A DNA stretch of 64,000 nt from JAFAMB01 sp963775805 (lineage in GTDB: Bacteria > Verrucomicrobiota > Verrucomicrobiia > Chthoniobacterales > JAFAMB01). The position numbers were made by a program, and so were the translations under genes. Under the pieces are notes generated by a model, which saw nothing but the letters and a program-made list of their open reading frames with translations, ran no database searches and was not told the DNA's origin. The stretch spans positions 310,001-374,000 of the forward strand of contig CAVZKG010000001.1 in assembly GCA_963775805.1 (NCBI GenBank), read 5' to 3'. Positions 1-9,920 of this stretch are shown here, one piece after another (position 1 is the first letter of the stretch; every line of letters starts with the position of its first letter).

Positions 1-3000
1 GTTTCCGACAATGATATTCTTCGAAGCGACAAACGATGCGTCTTTCGGGGTATCGACCGTTATCCGGCCTCCGGAAAGCCCTTTGCCTACGTAATCGTTG
101 GCAACGCCCTCCAGATGTAGACTGATGCCCGGAGCCAAAAACGCCCCGAGACTTTGGCCTGCCGACCCTAAGAATTGAATTTGGATCGTATCACGCGGCA
201 GGCCTTTCGGACCATATTTCTTTGCCACGGCTGAGCTGAGCATTGTGCCGGCCGTGCGATCCGAATTTTTGATCGGCATGTCAATGATAACCGGCTGGCC
301 AAGCTCCAGCGCCGGCTGTGCGAGTTCAATCAGGCGATGATCAAGTTTGTGTTCGAGTTTATGGTTTTGCTCCCGGACTTTGCGAGGGATGTCGTGGGAC
401 GGTTGTTGGTAAAGAAGCTGCGAAATGTCGACTAGTCTCTGCGTTGGGTGAGAATTCGCGCGTTGACGCAGTTTGTCCACACGGCCGATCATTTCGTCCA
501 TCGTCCGGAAGCCCAGATGCGCCATCAACTCGCGAACTTCGTGGGCGACGAATCGCATATAATTGACCAGATGACCCGGTTTGCCGGCAAACTTTGCGCG
601 CAATTTAGGATCTTGGGTGGCGATACCGACAGAACAGGTGTTGCAATGGCATTTGCGAAGCATCACGCACCCCAGAGCAACCAGTGGAGCGGTTCCGAAC
701 CCGAACTCTTCCGCCCCGAGTAGGGCCGCAATCACCACGTCTCTTCCGGTTTTCAAGCCGCCGTCCGCGCGAACCCGAATCCGGGATCGGAGGTTGTTTG
801 CCAGTAAGACCTGCTGCGTTTCCGCGAGCCCGAGTTCCCACGGGGCGCCGGCTGATTTGATGGATGTTTTGATCGCGGCGCCGGTGCCACCGGAATCACC
901 CGCAATCAGGACCGCATCGGCTCGCGCTTTTGCGACGCCGGCCGCAATTGTTCCGACTCCAGCTTCGGAGACGAGTTTCACATGAATCTCGGCAGCCGGG
1001 TTCGCGCATTTCAGATCGTGTATAAGCTGTGCTAAATCCTCAATCGAATAAATGTCGTGATGTGGAGGCGGGGAAATTAATCCGACTCCCGGCGTCGTAA
1101 AACGAACCGATGCAATCTCTTCGTTGACTTTAGGCCCCGGCAGTTCGCCACCTTCTCCTGGCTTGGCGCCTTGTGCCATCTTGATCTCGATTTGCTTGGC
1201 ACGGACCAGATAGTTAATCGTCACGCCGAATCGCCCACTGGCGACCTGTTTCATCGAACATTCCCTTTCGGTGCCAAAACGTTCGATCTGCTCGCCTCCT
1301 TCTCCCGTGCCGGCTTTGCCACCAATTCGGTTCATTGCGATGGCGAGCGCCTCATGAGCTTCGGTGCTAAGAGCACCAAGCGACATCGAACCGGTGGAGA
1401 ATCGTTTCCAAATCTCTTCGACCGCTTCAACCTCATTGATCGGAATCGAATCGTGCTCATCAATCTCGAAGTCGAGGAGACCGCGGATTGTCTGAAGGCG
1501 GTGATCCTGGTCGTTCAAATAGGAAGCGAAATCGCGATACGCGTCATAGTTCCCGGTGCGAACCGCATATTGCAGCTTCGCTACTGTCGTCGGATTCCAT
1601 TGATGCAGTTCACCGTCACGGCGCCAATAGAGCTCGCCGCCAGGGTCGAGTGGAAGGTTGCCGATGATTTTATGGCCGAAGGCTATTTCGTGCTGTTCGA
1701 GGATCTCCTGTTCGATCTCGTCGAGACCGATTCCTTTCAGATAGCTGCTGGTTCCAGAGAAATATTCCTGCACGAATTCCGGATCGAGGCCGACTGCCTG
1801 GAAACATTGTGCTCCCTTGTAACTTTCGAGAGTCGAGATCCCCATTTTCGACATCACTTTCAGGATGCCCCCTTCGACCGCTTTTTTGAACTTTGTTGCG
1901 GCATCGGACGGGTCGTTATCGAACCAATTTTCACGAGCCATTTGAGCGATGCTCTGGTTCGCCAGCCACGGATAAATTGCGTCCGCACCATAGCCGATTA
2001 ACGCGCAAAAATGGTGGACTGCACAGGGTTGCGCCGCTTCAAGCACCAGTGCGGCACGTGTGCGGAGTCCCTCTCGGATCAAGTGTTGATGTAGCGCGCC
2101 GACTGCCAGGAGATTCGGGATGCCGACACGCTCCGGTCCGATACTTCGATCGGAAACGATCAGGAGTTCGCATCCATGTTTAATCGCTTCAGTGGCGCGC
2201 TTCCGAAGATCGGCGATCGCTGCGCCTAAAGTTGTGTCTTTTGGGAAGGTCGCGTCTATGACGCACGATCGAAATTTTTCGATGTGTTTGATCGCTTCGA
2301 GTTCTCGATAGGTGAGAATCGGAGAATCGAGGAAAAGCTGTCGACAATGCTCAGGCGTTTCCTCCAGGAGATTGCGCTGGCGGCCGATGTGACTCTCCAG
2401 CGAGGTGACGAGGTCTTCCCGGAGATAATCAAGGGGCGGGTTCGAGACCTGCGCGAAGAGCTGCAGAAAATACTGGAACAACGTCTTGTGACGGCCGGAG
2501 AGAACTGCCAGCGGAGTGTCGTTGCCCATCGACCCGATCGGATCTTTCCCCTCTTCAGCCATTGGTTGCACAAGGCAACGGAGCGACTCGAGCGTGTACC
2601 CGCAAGCCCGTTGAAAAGGAGTTACGTCGCCCATTTCTTCAAACGACGCGCCGGGCTCGGCGATCTCTCTTAAGCGAACACGGTATTCAGCAAGCCATGC
2701 CGAATAATCATGTGTCGTGAGTTCTTCGAAGATTTCCTCTTCCGGGACAATTCTTTTCTCGAGTGTGTCCGCTAGAAACATTTCCCCCGGTTTCAAACGG
2801 CTCTGGAAGACGATCTCGTGCGCAGGCGTGTCGAGCACTCCCGCTTCGCTTGCCATAATGATAATGTTCGATCGAGTCAGGCAATAGCGGCAGGGACGGA
2901 GGCCGTTTCGATCCAGGATAGCCGCGACTCTGTGCCCATCCGTGGCGGCGATGAGTGCCGGCCCATCCCACGGTTCAATAATGGAGGAAAAATAATCATA

Positions 3001-3993
3001 GAATGCGCGGCGTTTGCCATCCATCAGTTTGTCTTTGTTCCAAGCCTCCGGAATCAACATCCGAAGTGCGTGGGGAAGACTTCGCCCGGATTCGAGTAAG
3101 AGCTCGAGCACGTTATCGAACACGGCGGTATCACTTTGGGAATCGGCCGTGATTGGTTTAAGCATCTCGATGTCGTCACCGAACCGCTCACTTGCCAGTG
3201 CGGATTCGCGTGTGCGCATCCGGTTTAGATTTCCGCGGAGCGTATTAATTTCCCCGTTATGAACAGCGGTTCGATAGGGGTGGGCGAGTTGCCACGCCCC
3301 GAGGGTATTGGTTCCGAATCGCGAGTGCACGAGAATAAGGGCGCTTTTAACCCGGCTATTCGAGAGGTCTGGGTAGTAGAGTTGCAGTTGGTGACAAGTC
3401 AAAAGGCCTTTGTAGACGATTCTCCGGCGATCAAGCGAACAGATGTAAAAAAGATCCATCCCGCAGATCCCAGATTGTTTGACGGCCTTTTCGATCAGGC
3501 GTCGCAACACATAAAGCTGGGCGTCGAGATGTTCCGGCGTTAAAGGGTCGACTGGTTCAATGAACATCTGTCGCACGGCAGGCTCCGAGAGAAGCGCGGT
3601 TCTTCCGAGATCGGTATTGTCAGTTGGAACCTCACGCCAATGGACTAGCCGGCATCCTGCTTGCCGGCAGACGGTTGTGATCAGCTTTCTAAGCGCGATC
3701 TGTTTCCACTGGTCTTTGGGAACGAACAGTTGCCCGACGCCGTACGAATCAAAATCGCCCAATGTTGGAATTTCGGCGTGAAAAAACTCATGCGGTTTCT
3801 GTAGGAGCATTCCAGAACCGTCTCCGGTTTTTTCCTCAGCTCCGCGCGCCCCGCGATGATCGAGATTACACAGAATTCGCAAGCCATCTGCGACAAGCTG
3901 GTGCGTTTTCGTTCCGTTCAAGTCGATGAGTGCTCCGACGCCGCAAGCGCCGCGATTTGCACCGATATGAGGCAGTCCTTGTTCAATTTTCAT
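1..3993 (-). CDS. gltB: Glutamate synthase large subunit, 3' end cut by window
   Basis: Converts 2-oxoglutarate plus glutamine to two glutamates in ammonium assimilation. The 1331 residues visible start MKIEQGLPHIGANRGACGVG; the Cys at residue 17 followed by GVG is the N-terminal nucleophile of the class II glutamine amidotransferase domain, so a 16-residue propeptide is expected. The central domain and FMN-binding synthase domain follow (GEGGELPGPKV, SPPPHHDIYSIEDLAQL, AGDSGGTGA), then the 3Fe-4S motif CVMLRKCHCNTC. Roughly the last 150-200 residues (beta-helix GXGXG domain) lie mostly outside the window. No gltD is visible, so ferredoxin or NADPH use cannot be decided. ATG at 3993 is the first start before the conserved Cys; no strong ribosome binding site precedes it. 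Confidence 0.97.
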   Translation of the reverse strand, partial: MKIEQGLPHIGANRGACGVGALIDLNGTKTHQLVADGLRILCNLDHRGARGAEEKTGDGSGMLLQKPHEFFHAEIPTLGDFDSYGVGQLFVPKDQWKQIALRKLITTVCRQAGCRLVHWREVPTDNTDLGRTALLSEPAVRQMFIEPVDPLTPEHLDAQLYVLRRLIEKAVKQSGICGMDLFYICSLDRRRIVYKGLLTCHQLQLYYPDLSNSRVKSALILVHSRFGTNTLGAWQLAHPYRTAVHNGEINTLRGNLNRMRTRESALASERFGDDIEMLKPITADSQSDTAVFDNVLELLLESGRSLPHALRMLIPEAWNKDKLMDGKRRAFYDYFSSIIEPWDGPALIAATDGHRVAAILDRNGLRPCRYCLTRSNIIIMASEAGVLDTPAHEIVFQSRLKPGEMFLADTLEKRIVPEEEIFEELTTHDYSAWLAEYRVRLREIAEPGASFEEMGDVTPFQRACGYTLESLRCLVQPMAEEGKDPIGSMGNDTPLAVLSGRHKTLFQYFLQLFAQVSNPPLDYLREDLVTSLESHIGRQRNLLEETPEHCRQLFLDSPILTYRELEAIKHIEKFRSCVIDATFPKDTTLGAAIADLRKRATEAIKHGCELLIVSDRSIGPERVGIPNLLAVGALHQHLIREGLRTRAALVLEAAQPCAVHHFCALIGYGADAIYPWLANQSIAQMARENWFDNDPSDAATKFKKAVEGGILKVMSKMGISTLESYKGAQCFQAVGLDPEFVQEYFSGTSSYLKGIGLDEIEQEILEQHEIAFGHKIIGNLPLDPGGELYWRRDGELHQWNPTTVAKLQYAVRTGNYDAYRDFASYLNDQDHRLQTIRGLLDFEIDEHDSIPINEVEAVEEIWKRFSTGSMSLGALSTEAHEALAIAMNRIGGKAGTGEGGEQIERFGTERECSMKQVASGRFGVTINYLVRAKQIEIKMAQGAKPGEGGELPGPKVNEEIASVRFTTPGVGLISPPPHHDIYSIEDLAQLIHDLKCANPAAEIHVKLVSEAGVGTIAAGVAKARADAVLIAGDSGGTGAAIKTSIKSAGAPWELGLAETQQVLLANNLRSRIRVRADGGLKTGRDVVIAALLGAEEFGFGTAPLVALGCVMLRKCHCNTCSVGIATQDPKLRAKFAGKPGHLVNYMRFVAHEVRELMAHLGFRTMDEMIGRVDKLRQRANSHPTQRLVDISQLLYQQPSHDIPRKVREQNHKLEHKLDHRLIELAQPALELGQPVIIDMPIKNSDRTAGTMLSSAVAKKYGPKGLPRDTIQIQFLGSAGQSLGAFLAPGISLHLEGVANDYVGKGLSGGRITVDTPKDASFVASKNIIVGN

Positions 3994-4098
3994 ACACGAG
4001 GGGAGCAGAGGCGACGGACTCGCTTTTGCTAATCGCACCCAGCCTTGTTCAGCTCTAGCGACAACCCGTAGCAATTGCTATTCCGGAATCAATAGTCT

Positions 4099-4124
4099 GT
4101 GTCAGTTGCGGGTGTCAGTTGCGG
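4099..4124. repeat. Perfect tandem direct repeat, 2 x 13 bp
   Basis: GTGTCAGTTGCGG occurs twice head to tail in the gap between gltB and the candidate PEPCK gene. A related cluster of GTGTC/GTTGTCAG units lies near 52941-52972, so this is one of several dispersed intergenic repeat types. Function unknown. Confidence 0.7.
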
Positions 4125-4360
4125 AAACGAATAAGGCGAGATTCCGTCCTCATTGCAGCTAGATCGCCTTCTTCCCAGAGGGGCAATCGATAGTAGCCCT
4201 GCGATTCATCGCCGGGTAAAACGTTGAACTGTCCGGTGTCTCGGAGGAAAGCTTGAATTCCGCTCCGGGACGAGAAGAAAATTAAACCGCTAACATTGGC
4301 GATAAATCGCCGGTTTACTTTCGGCCTTCCCGGCGCAGCCGATTTAAGTACTCTGAACAT
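4115..4360 (-). CDS. Possible small hypothetical protein
   Basis: An 81-residue open frame, upstream of gltB on the same strand, fills part of an otherwise empty 590-bp gap. No recognisable domain, signal peptide or membrane segment. Its last codons run into the second copy of a 13-bp tandem repeat, which argues for caution. It may be non-coding. Confidence 0.2.
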   Translation of the reverse strand: MFRVLKSAAPGRPKVNRRFIANVSGLIFFSSRSGIQAFLRDTGQFNVLPGDESQGYYRLPLWEEGDLAAMRTESRLIRFRN

Positions 4361-4588
4361 CGAGAGGGTGACACGGTAATTTTTTGTTCTCCGTGACGCT
4401 ATTTAACCAACCCAGGCCTCTCTCCGCCGATACTATCGATCGCATCGAATAAAGATTCTCTGAAATAGCTGTAAAAAAGTTGGTAAGGTTCCTCCCACAG
4501 GCATCGCGCGTGCTAGAATTGTTTCGCGGCGAGAAACTCCAGCTTCGAACATCAACCCGCCTCGACTCAACCAGAACCGTTTCACCCG

Positions 4589-7500
4589 ATGACAGATCGA
4601 CCAACCATTTCAGAGGCGAAGCTTATCGATTATATCAATTTGAAACTGGCGGCCCTGGGTTGTCCGACATGCGACGCAGGCGACGCCTCTCGATTTGAAG
4701 AAATGTCCGCGTTGCTGGCCCATCAACGCGAGGTGAACCGGCTCCTGGCGAACTATCTTTGTCCGGCTGACAACAGGATTCAGACTTTTCTCTACGACTT
4801 TCTTCAGGACGCGCCGCTCGCCAAAATGCCCACAAGCACATTTGTTCTGGATCGGTATGGGTTAGCACGCGCGCTATCCCTGCCGCCCGGAGGGCACATT
4901 TTCACCTCGGATATTGTGAATTCATATCGAGTGAAACAGGGGGTGTTGCACAACCCAAAGAGCGATCGGCGTACAACGGAAGGAATCTTTCATGTAGCGG
5001 AAGGTGGATTGCCTGTTCCGGCCGACAAGATCTCGGTTCCGAAGCGCGTTGCGGGGCGTTTGTTGCAACTCGCGTTTACACCTCCTTCCAGTCTGCTGCG
5101 CCTGCCTTTTACGTCTGCGCAGGAGAAACAGGCGGAGGTTTTTGTCTCGTTGTTACTGAGGCCCATTGTCAGCCCGGAAGTTCGCGGATTTAGTCCGGAA
5201 AAAACGATGGAGATCCGCTTCCTGGTGCCGGGTAGCCTCGTCAGCAATCTAGACTTTATCGAAAGCATTTTTGGGAACGCCGGCAACCCCTACCTGCCGG
5301 AGAACGATGCCGGCCTCGACTCGGTCCATTGGACCGGTCACACCGGTTGCGTCATTCTGGCGCCGCACCTGACGAAGGTCACAAAGAAAGAATTGGGCCT
5401 TCCCACGTTTGACGATGCGTCAGAGAAACAACGTCGTGATGGGATGTGTTGGACAGCTGAGGAGGAACTCTACAACAAAGGAGTCGCATTCAAACTAACC
5501 TTTCGCGACGAATCGGGAACGATCGTCACTGTGATCGCCGACAATTATTTCGGTTACTGCAAAAAAGAGGTTAAGACACAAATCAGTTTTTCCGCCAATC
5601 TCTTCGGGCTCTGTGAGGAGGAGCATGCGGGCGGGGCCCTCGTTTTTCCGCGCCACGACCTTGGCGACGGCTTTAATCCGGAGCTCCGCTCGAATACGGA
5701 GGAAGATCACTTTCACGAAGTGCTCGCAACTTGTCGCGACCTCATTGACGTTCGACCGGAGGGTTACGCGGTGGACAAATGTTATCCTGACATTTTCTAC
5801 GTTTCAGAAAATGCCAGGTTGGATTTACATACCCAGACGGTGCGTTGGACGTTCGCCGGGGTCGAGCACACGATCAAACTGCTACCGCAACATACTTACG
5901 TCCGCCCTTCCGGCTATAAACTTGAAATGGTGAAACCCGAAGGAGGCCGCGCATGGCGAATCGTCGGGACCGTCGCAGAGGGAACGCTCTGTCACAAGCC
6001 TTCGACCGTTTCCGGAGGGGGTAAGTCGGAAATATCGAAGCCGATCACCGATTCGATCATTCAGGGGCCGGTCTTTGTGTCCGACTTTAAAGAAGACTTT
6101 GACCGCGTCGAAGAGATGATCAATCGCGATTACGAAGGTCGATTTCGTGATAAAAACAAGACTAGACAGAGCCGTCCAATTCTTAGTCCGGAACGATCCC
6201 TCGGTTCTGTAATCAAATTGTTGACGCCTGCGCCGGATCTATACTCGGACGAATACTCCCATTGGCTCGATTCAATCCCGCAATATCTTCGAGAACTCGT
6301 CTTTGTCGTGAAGCGCTTCTACCAGCCAGAGTGGGGCGACAGATGGCGCGAGTATTTCAGCGTGGACATCATCAACGGAGTCCCCGGCCACGAACTCAAA
6401 TGCGAAAATCGCCGGCTCGTAACGAATTACATGCGGGTCGGGTATGACCAGGATGGTGCATGGCGCACTTTCGGCCTTCGCAAGGACTTCTATCCCGCTT
6501 CGAAACTGGCCGTGGAAGATGATATCACGGCATCGATCACGGTTCCGAGGTCGGCGCTCCAAAACCTGGATACTCGTTACCCGAACGCATCGTTCAAGTT
6601 TGTTAAGAACTGTGAACAACGGCTGTTTCAGAGGCCGGATGACGCAATCCACCCAGGCTACGACAAGCAAACCGAGGCAGATTTCGCCAAGCCGGGGAAT
6701 TTCTTTTCGAACTATGAAGCCTTGAGCGCGGTCGATGGTCGCAATTTGATCGAAGACGCCATCACCTTTGATAAGTTCACCGATTCGATGCAGCGGACAA
6801 TCCGCGAATCCGCCGGATCAACTAACGGAAGTTTCTTTGTGTCCACTGCGAACCCGCGGATCGTCGATGGCAAACCTACAAAAAATCCGCGCTACCTGCA
6901 GTTGCGCCCCGATCTGGTGCATCCCCGTGACGGGCATCTCGCTGAAATCGGCTCTCGTCTGCACCGGCGCGTGCCACTCGATCAGGCGCTTCACAGACCA
7001 GTTAACGCGGTATTGCCTGGGCGCCGCAACAACCCGCCCGAAGGGAACATCCGGCCTCTGGCTGTTTTCAATCCGATTCACTACTTCGAGCTGCCTGAAC
7101 TCTTTATGGAGTTCATCTGCAGTATCACCGGCAAATCTCCTTCAACGACGGGTGCTGGATCGGAAGGGGCCCTCACGAAGGGGCCGTTTAATTCACTTCC
7201 GCCGATCATCGACCTCAATGCCGCCCTTGTGTCCTATTTACTCACGGGGGATGCCGTATTCGTGACCGCGACAGGGTACGTCGGTCCGCGCTTCAGGGTC
7301 GATCATGATATCAGCCTGCTTGTCCCGGAAATCTGGTCGCGCATGTCGGTGCAGGAGCGGGATCCAATGTTTCTCATCGCCGAAGGCTACCTCGAGCGCT
7401 GCGCCGATATTGTGCATGACGGCCGCGTCATCGCTGCAAGCAGGTTGGGTTATAGGATCACGATGCGATTTGTCCTCGCGTTCTTTGGCCAGATGTTCAA

Positions 7501-7993
7501 TCACCCGGCAGCGCTCTTTTCGGAGGAGATGCTGCGACCGGAACTCCAGGATCTGCCAATTTTCGTGGACGGCATGGACAACATCATTTCCGCGCAGAAG
7601 CGGATCGCTGAGCTCTACTTCAGCGATGGAAGCATCGACTTGGCCTGCCCACCACTGCGAGCTCTGCTCCACATTATGTTCGAGGACAATTTTGAGGGAA
7701 AGAACCTCGATCATCCCGAAATCCGCGGTTTATTTACGCGTGAGAACATGCTCGCAAGTGCCTGGTATGCGGACCGGCTCGAGGCAAGGCAGGCTGCTGA
7801 TATTCGTCTCTGGGACCGGCACATCCGAAATTTGAAAGGTTTTCTCGCAAAAGCGAACTATGCAGAAGAAGCGGATCGGCTGGGAATTTCCGAGCGGTTA
7901 TCCGACGCGCAGCGAACATTGACGACTGTCAGTTCGACCAGCTATTTGTCGACGCTCAATGGCACGATCGGCCTGCAGCCTTTGTACGGCTAA
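4589..7993 (+). CDS. Large conserved protein, candidate PPi-type phosphoenolpyruvate carboxykinase
   Basis: 1134 residues, soluble, no signal peptide or membrane segments. I do not see the P-loop of ATP- or GTP-dependent PEP carboxykinases. The size matches the PPi-dependent PEPCK family (about 1100-1200 residues, known from Entamoeba, Propionibacterium and scattered bacteria), which makes oxaloacetate and PPi from PEP, CO2 and phosphate. Conserved-looking blocks are RRTTEGIFHVAEGGLPVP near residue 125-145 and a Gly/Ser stretch TTGAGSEGALTKGPFNSLPP near 853-872. The next gene is a beta-carbonic anhydrase, which would fit a CO2/bicarbonate-using enzyme. The family assignment rests on length, compositional feel and context, not on an alignment. 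The ATG at 4589 has no clear Shine-Dalgarno sequence. Confidence 0.5.
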   Translation: MTDRPTISEAKLIDYINLKLAALGCPTCDAGDASRFEEMSALLAHQREVNRLLANYLCPADNRIQTFLYDFLQDAPLAKMPTSTFVLDRYGLARALSLPPGGHIFTSDIVNSYRVKQGVLHNPKSDRRTTEGIFHVAEGGLPVPADKISVPKRVAGRLLQLAFTPPSSLLRLPFTSAQEKQAEVFVSLLLRPIVSPEVRGFSPEKTMEIRFLVPGSLVSNLDFIESIFGNAGNPYLPENDAGLDSVHWTGHTGCVILAPHLTKVTKKELGLPTFDDASEKQRRDGMCWTAEEELYNKGVAFKLTFRDESGTIVTVIADNYFGYCKKEVKTQISFSANLFGLCEEEHAGGALVFPRHDLGDGFNPELRSNTEEDHFHEVLATCRDLIDVRPEGYAVDKCYPDIFYVSENARLDLHTQTVRWTFAGVEHTIKLLPQHTYVRPSGYKLEMVKPEGGRAWRIVGTVAEGTLCHKPSTVSGGGKSEISKPITDSIIQGPVFVSDFKEDFDRVEEMINRDYEGRFRDKNKTRQSRPILSPERSLGSVIKLLTPAPDLYSDEYSHWLDSIPQYLRELVFVVKRFYQPEWGDRWREYFSVDIINGVPGHELKCENRRLVTNYMRVGYDQDGAWRTFGLRKDFYPASKLAVEDDITASITVPRSALQNLDTRYPNASFKFVKNCEQRLFQRPDDAIHPGYDKQTEADFAKPGNFFSNYEALSAVDGRNLIEDAITFDKFTDSMQRTIRESAGSTNGSFFVSTANPRIVDGKPTKNPRYLQLRPDLVHPRDGHLAEIGSRLHRRVPLDQALHRPVNAVLPGRRNNPPEGNIRPLAVFNPIHYFELPELFMEFICSITGKSPSTTGAGSEGALTKGPFNSLPPIIDLNAALVSYLLTGDAVFVTATGYVGPRFRVDHDISLLVPEIWSRMSVQERDPMFLIAEGYLERCADIVHDGRVIAASRLGYRITMRFVLAFFGQMFNHPAALFSEEMLRPELQDLPIFVDGMDNIISAQKRIAELYFSDGSIDLACPPLRALLHIMFEDNFEGKNLDHPEIRGLFTRENMLASAWYADRLEARQAADIRLWDRHIRNLKGFLAKANYAEEADRLGISERLSDAQRTLTTVSSTSYLSTLNGTIGLQPLYG

Positions 7994-8143
7994 AGGATGG
8001 ATTTCGTTACGTGAATCACCAATCGAGCAAAACGGCTTGACTCTACTACTCCAGTCGGAATTAACTGTAAAGATTCCGACCGAAATATCTCACGGGTCTG
8101 AGTGGCCACGAGGTTTTCGCAAAGGTGAAACGCGGGACACGCT

Positions 8144-8722
8144 ATGAGTGAAATATTGAACGAAGTGTTATCGGCTAATTCTTCTTACGCGGCGAGTTTC
8201 GGGGAGAAGGGAAAGCTAGCGCTGCCGCCTGCAAGGCGTTTCGCGATACTAACCTGCATGGACGCTCGATTGGATCCTGCAAAGTTCGCCGGCTTGCGAG
8301 AAGGTGATGCACACGTGATCCGCAACGCCGGCGGTCGCGCAAGTGAAGATGCAATTCGTTCGCTTGTGATTTCCTATAAACTGCTTGGAACGCACGAATG
8401 GTTCGTGATTCATCACACCGATTGCGGAATGGAGCTTTTTACAGGGCAGGTGATGGGACAACTTCTCGATCAAAGTCTGGAGACGGCGCAATTGACGTCG
8501 GACGGTTGGGTAGACAATGGCCGCGGTCCGGGTTCGCCTGTCGGCAAAGAGGTGGAGTGACTAGAATTTTCGGACGCTCGCGCGGCGGTCGTCGACGATG
8601 TTCGAACGATCCGATTGCACCCGCTCGTTCCGAAGAGCATTCCGATCTACGGGTATATCTACAATGTGCGGAACGGGGAATTGGAAGAAGTCGTGGAAGC
8701 GACGAAGCTTGGTGCGGTTTGA
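8144..8722 (+). pseudogene. Beta-carbonic anhydrase interrupted by an in-frame TGA
   Basis: Interconverts CO2 and bicarbonate with Zn. Zn ligands are visible: the C and D of ILTCMDARLD and the H and C of HHTDCGM, with the RNAGG motif between. Translation stops at TGA 8558-8560 (codon 139), but the same frame continues without break as LEFSDARAAVVDDVRTIRLH... IPIYGYIYNV...TKLGAV to TGA 8720-8722, which is the normal C-terminal strand/helix of this family. The TGA sits where, by memory of related proteins, a Trp (EWL/DWL) is expected, so a single TGG-to-TGA change explains it. The truncated 138-residue product keeps all Zn ligands. A sequencing error is possible. A GGTGA-like ribosome site lies about 14 bases before ATG 8144. 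Confidence 0.85.
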
Positions 8723-8863
8723 GCAGGTGCGAGCCACCCGGCGTTAAAACGGCGCGGCTACTATCGTTTGCAGCGTCGCCGCTTCACCTCGGTGGCGAAA
8801 TCTTCCTCGGAATGGACAAGCCCACAGTTGCCAGATGGAGCTTCTAGGACGACGGAGGAAGGT

Positions 8864-9721
8864 ATGATCGCCAAGCAACTATTTGGACGTACCGGGCATG
8901 AGAGCACTCGAATTGTATTCGGTGGGGCGGCTCTCTCAAGGGTCACTCAGGAGGAAGCAGACGGCACCCTCGAAGTGTTGTTACGTTATGGCGTCAATCA
9001 CCTCGATGTGGCCGCCGGTTACGGAGATGCGGAATTGAGGATTGCGCCATGGTTGAAGAAATATCCCGGGCGTTTTTTCCTCGCCACCAAGACCGGCGAA
9101 CGAAAATACGATGACGCGAAGCGTCAGATACATCGTTCCCTGGAGCGCATGGGGGTTGAACGCATCGATCTCGTTCAGTTGCACAGTCTGGCCGACCCAA
9201 TCGAATGGGACACCGCACTGAGTCCGAACGGCGCGTTGGCCGCCTGTATTGAAGCGCGAGAACAGGGGCTTCTGCGATTCATTGGAGTGACCGGACACGG
9301 GACGCAAATTGCTGCGACGCATCTGCGCAGCCTCGAGCGTTTCGATTTTGATAGCGTGCTGCTTCCGTACAGCTTCATCATGATGCAAGACTCGCATTAC
9401 GTTGCGATGTTCGAACGGGTCGCCGCAGTGTGCGCGGAGCGAAACGTCGCGATTCTGACCATCAAGTCGATCGCACGCCGCCCCTGGTGGGGCCGTGAAC
9501 ACACCCGAGCCACATGGTATCAGCCATTTGAGGAGCAAAGCGATATCGACGCCGCAGTACATTGGGCTCTCGCACGACCAGGGATTTGCATCGCCAGTCC
9601 AGGAGATATCCAACTCGTCCCAAAAGTCCTCGATGCCGCGTCCAGGTTCACTTCAGCTCCGACCGAAGAGACAATGCGCGAGCAGTCTGCCCGCCTCGAG
9701 ATGGTCCCGCTTTTCGTTTGA
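8864..9721 (+). CDS. Aldo/keto reductase
   Basis: 285-residue NAD(P)H-dependent aldo/keto reductase (TIM barrel). The AKR tetrad is recognisable: Asp and Tyr in HLDVAAGYGDAE, Lys in FLATKTGE, His in LVQLHSL. The start at 8864 is chosen because GGAGGAAGG lies immediately upstream; an upstream in-frame ATG at 8768 would add 32 residues with no family match. Closest in style to the AKR11/12-like family with the RIVFGGAALSR N-terminus. Substrate unknown. It follows the split carbonic anhydrase on the same strand by 141 bases. Confidence 0.9.
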   Translation: MIAKQLFGRTGHESTRIVFGGAALSRVTQEEADGTLEVLLRYGVNHLDVAAGYGDAELRIAPWLKKYPGRFFLATKTGERKYDDAKRQIHRSLERMGVERIDLVQLHSLADPIEWDTALSPNGALAACIEAREQGLLRFIGVTGHGTQIAATHLRSLERFDFDSVLLPYSFIMMQDSHYVAMFERVAAVCAERNVAILTIKSIARRPWWGREHTRATWYQPFEEQSDIDAAVHWALARPGICIASPGDIQLVPKVLDAASRFTSAPTEETMREQSARLEMVPLFV

Positions 9722-9729
9722 GCCCGGAA

Positions 9730-9898
9730 GGAGTTCCGAGTTCAAGGTTCGAGGTTCCGAGTTCGCTGGCGCAGGCAATTAACAAATCGCCAACTACTTC
9801 AGAATGTCACCTATGTATTGAACCTGAACTGTTATCGATGTTCTGAATCTGCACCATCTCGAAACATTAAACTCCTAACCTCGAACCCGGAACCTCAA
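9730..9898. repeat. Fold-back intergenic repeat
   Basis: Left end is a run of GAGTTC/GGTTCGAGGTTC units (about 9730-9765); right end (about 9864-9898) is the inverse type, CTAACCTCGAACCCGGAACC. The gap lies between the convergent aldo/keto reductase and isochorismatase-family genes. The same unit types flank the longer inverted repeat at 10634-10833. Confidence 0.5.
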
Positions 9899-9920
9899 AG
9901 CGTAGACCGCGGTCTACGCT
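9899..9920. terminator. Perfect 22-bp palindrome at a gene end
   Basis: AGCGTAGACCG followed by its exact reverse complement. It covers the TAG stop (9914-9916) of the minus-strand hydrolase gene and lies between convergent genes. It could end transcription from either side, but no T-run follows, so it may equally be the tip of the fold-back repeat next to it. Confidence 0.45.

Noticed and set aside
1171..2001. Long plus-strand frames in the first 3.5 kb
   Set aside because: All are antisense shadows of gltB, whose minus-strand frame is unbroken and shows every family motif.
8558..8560. Selenocysteine codon in the carbonic anhydrase
   Set aside because: The position is Trp-like in the family as I remember it, no convincing SECIS-like stem-loop follows the TGA, and a single TGG-to-TGA change is simpler.
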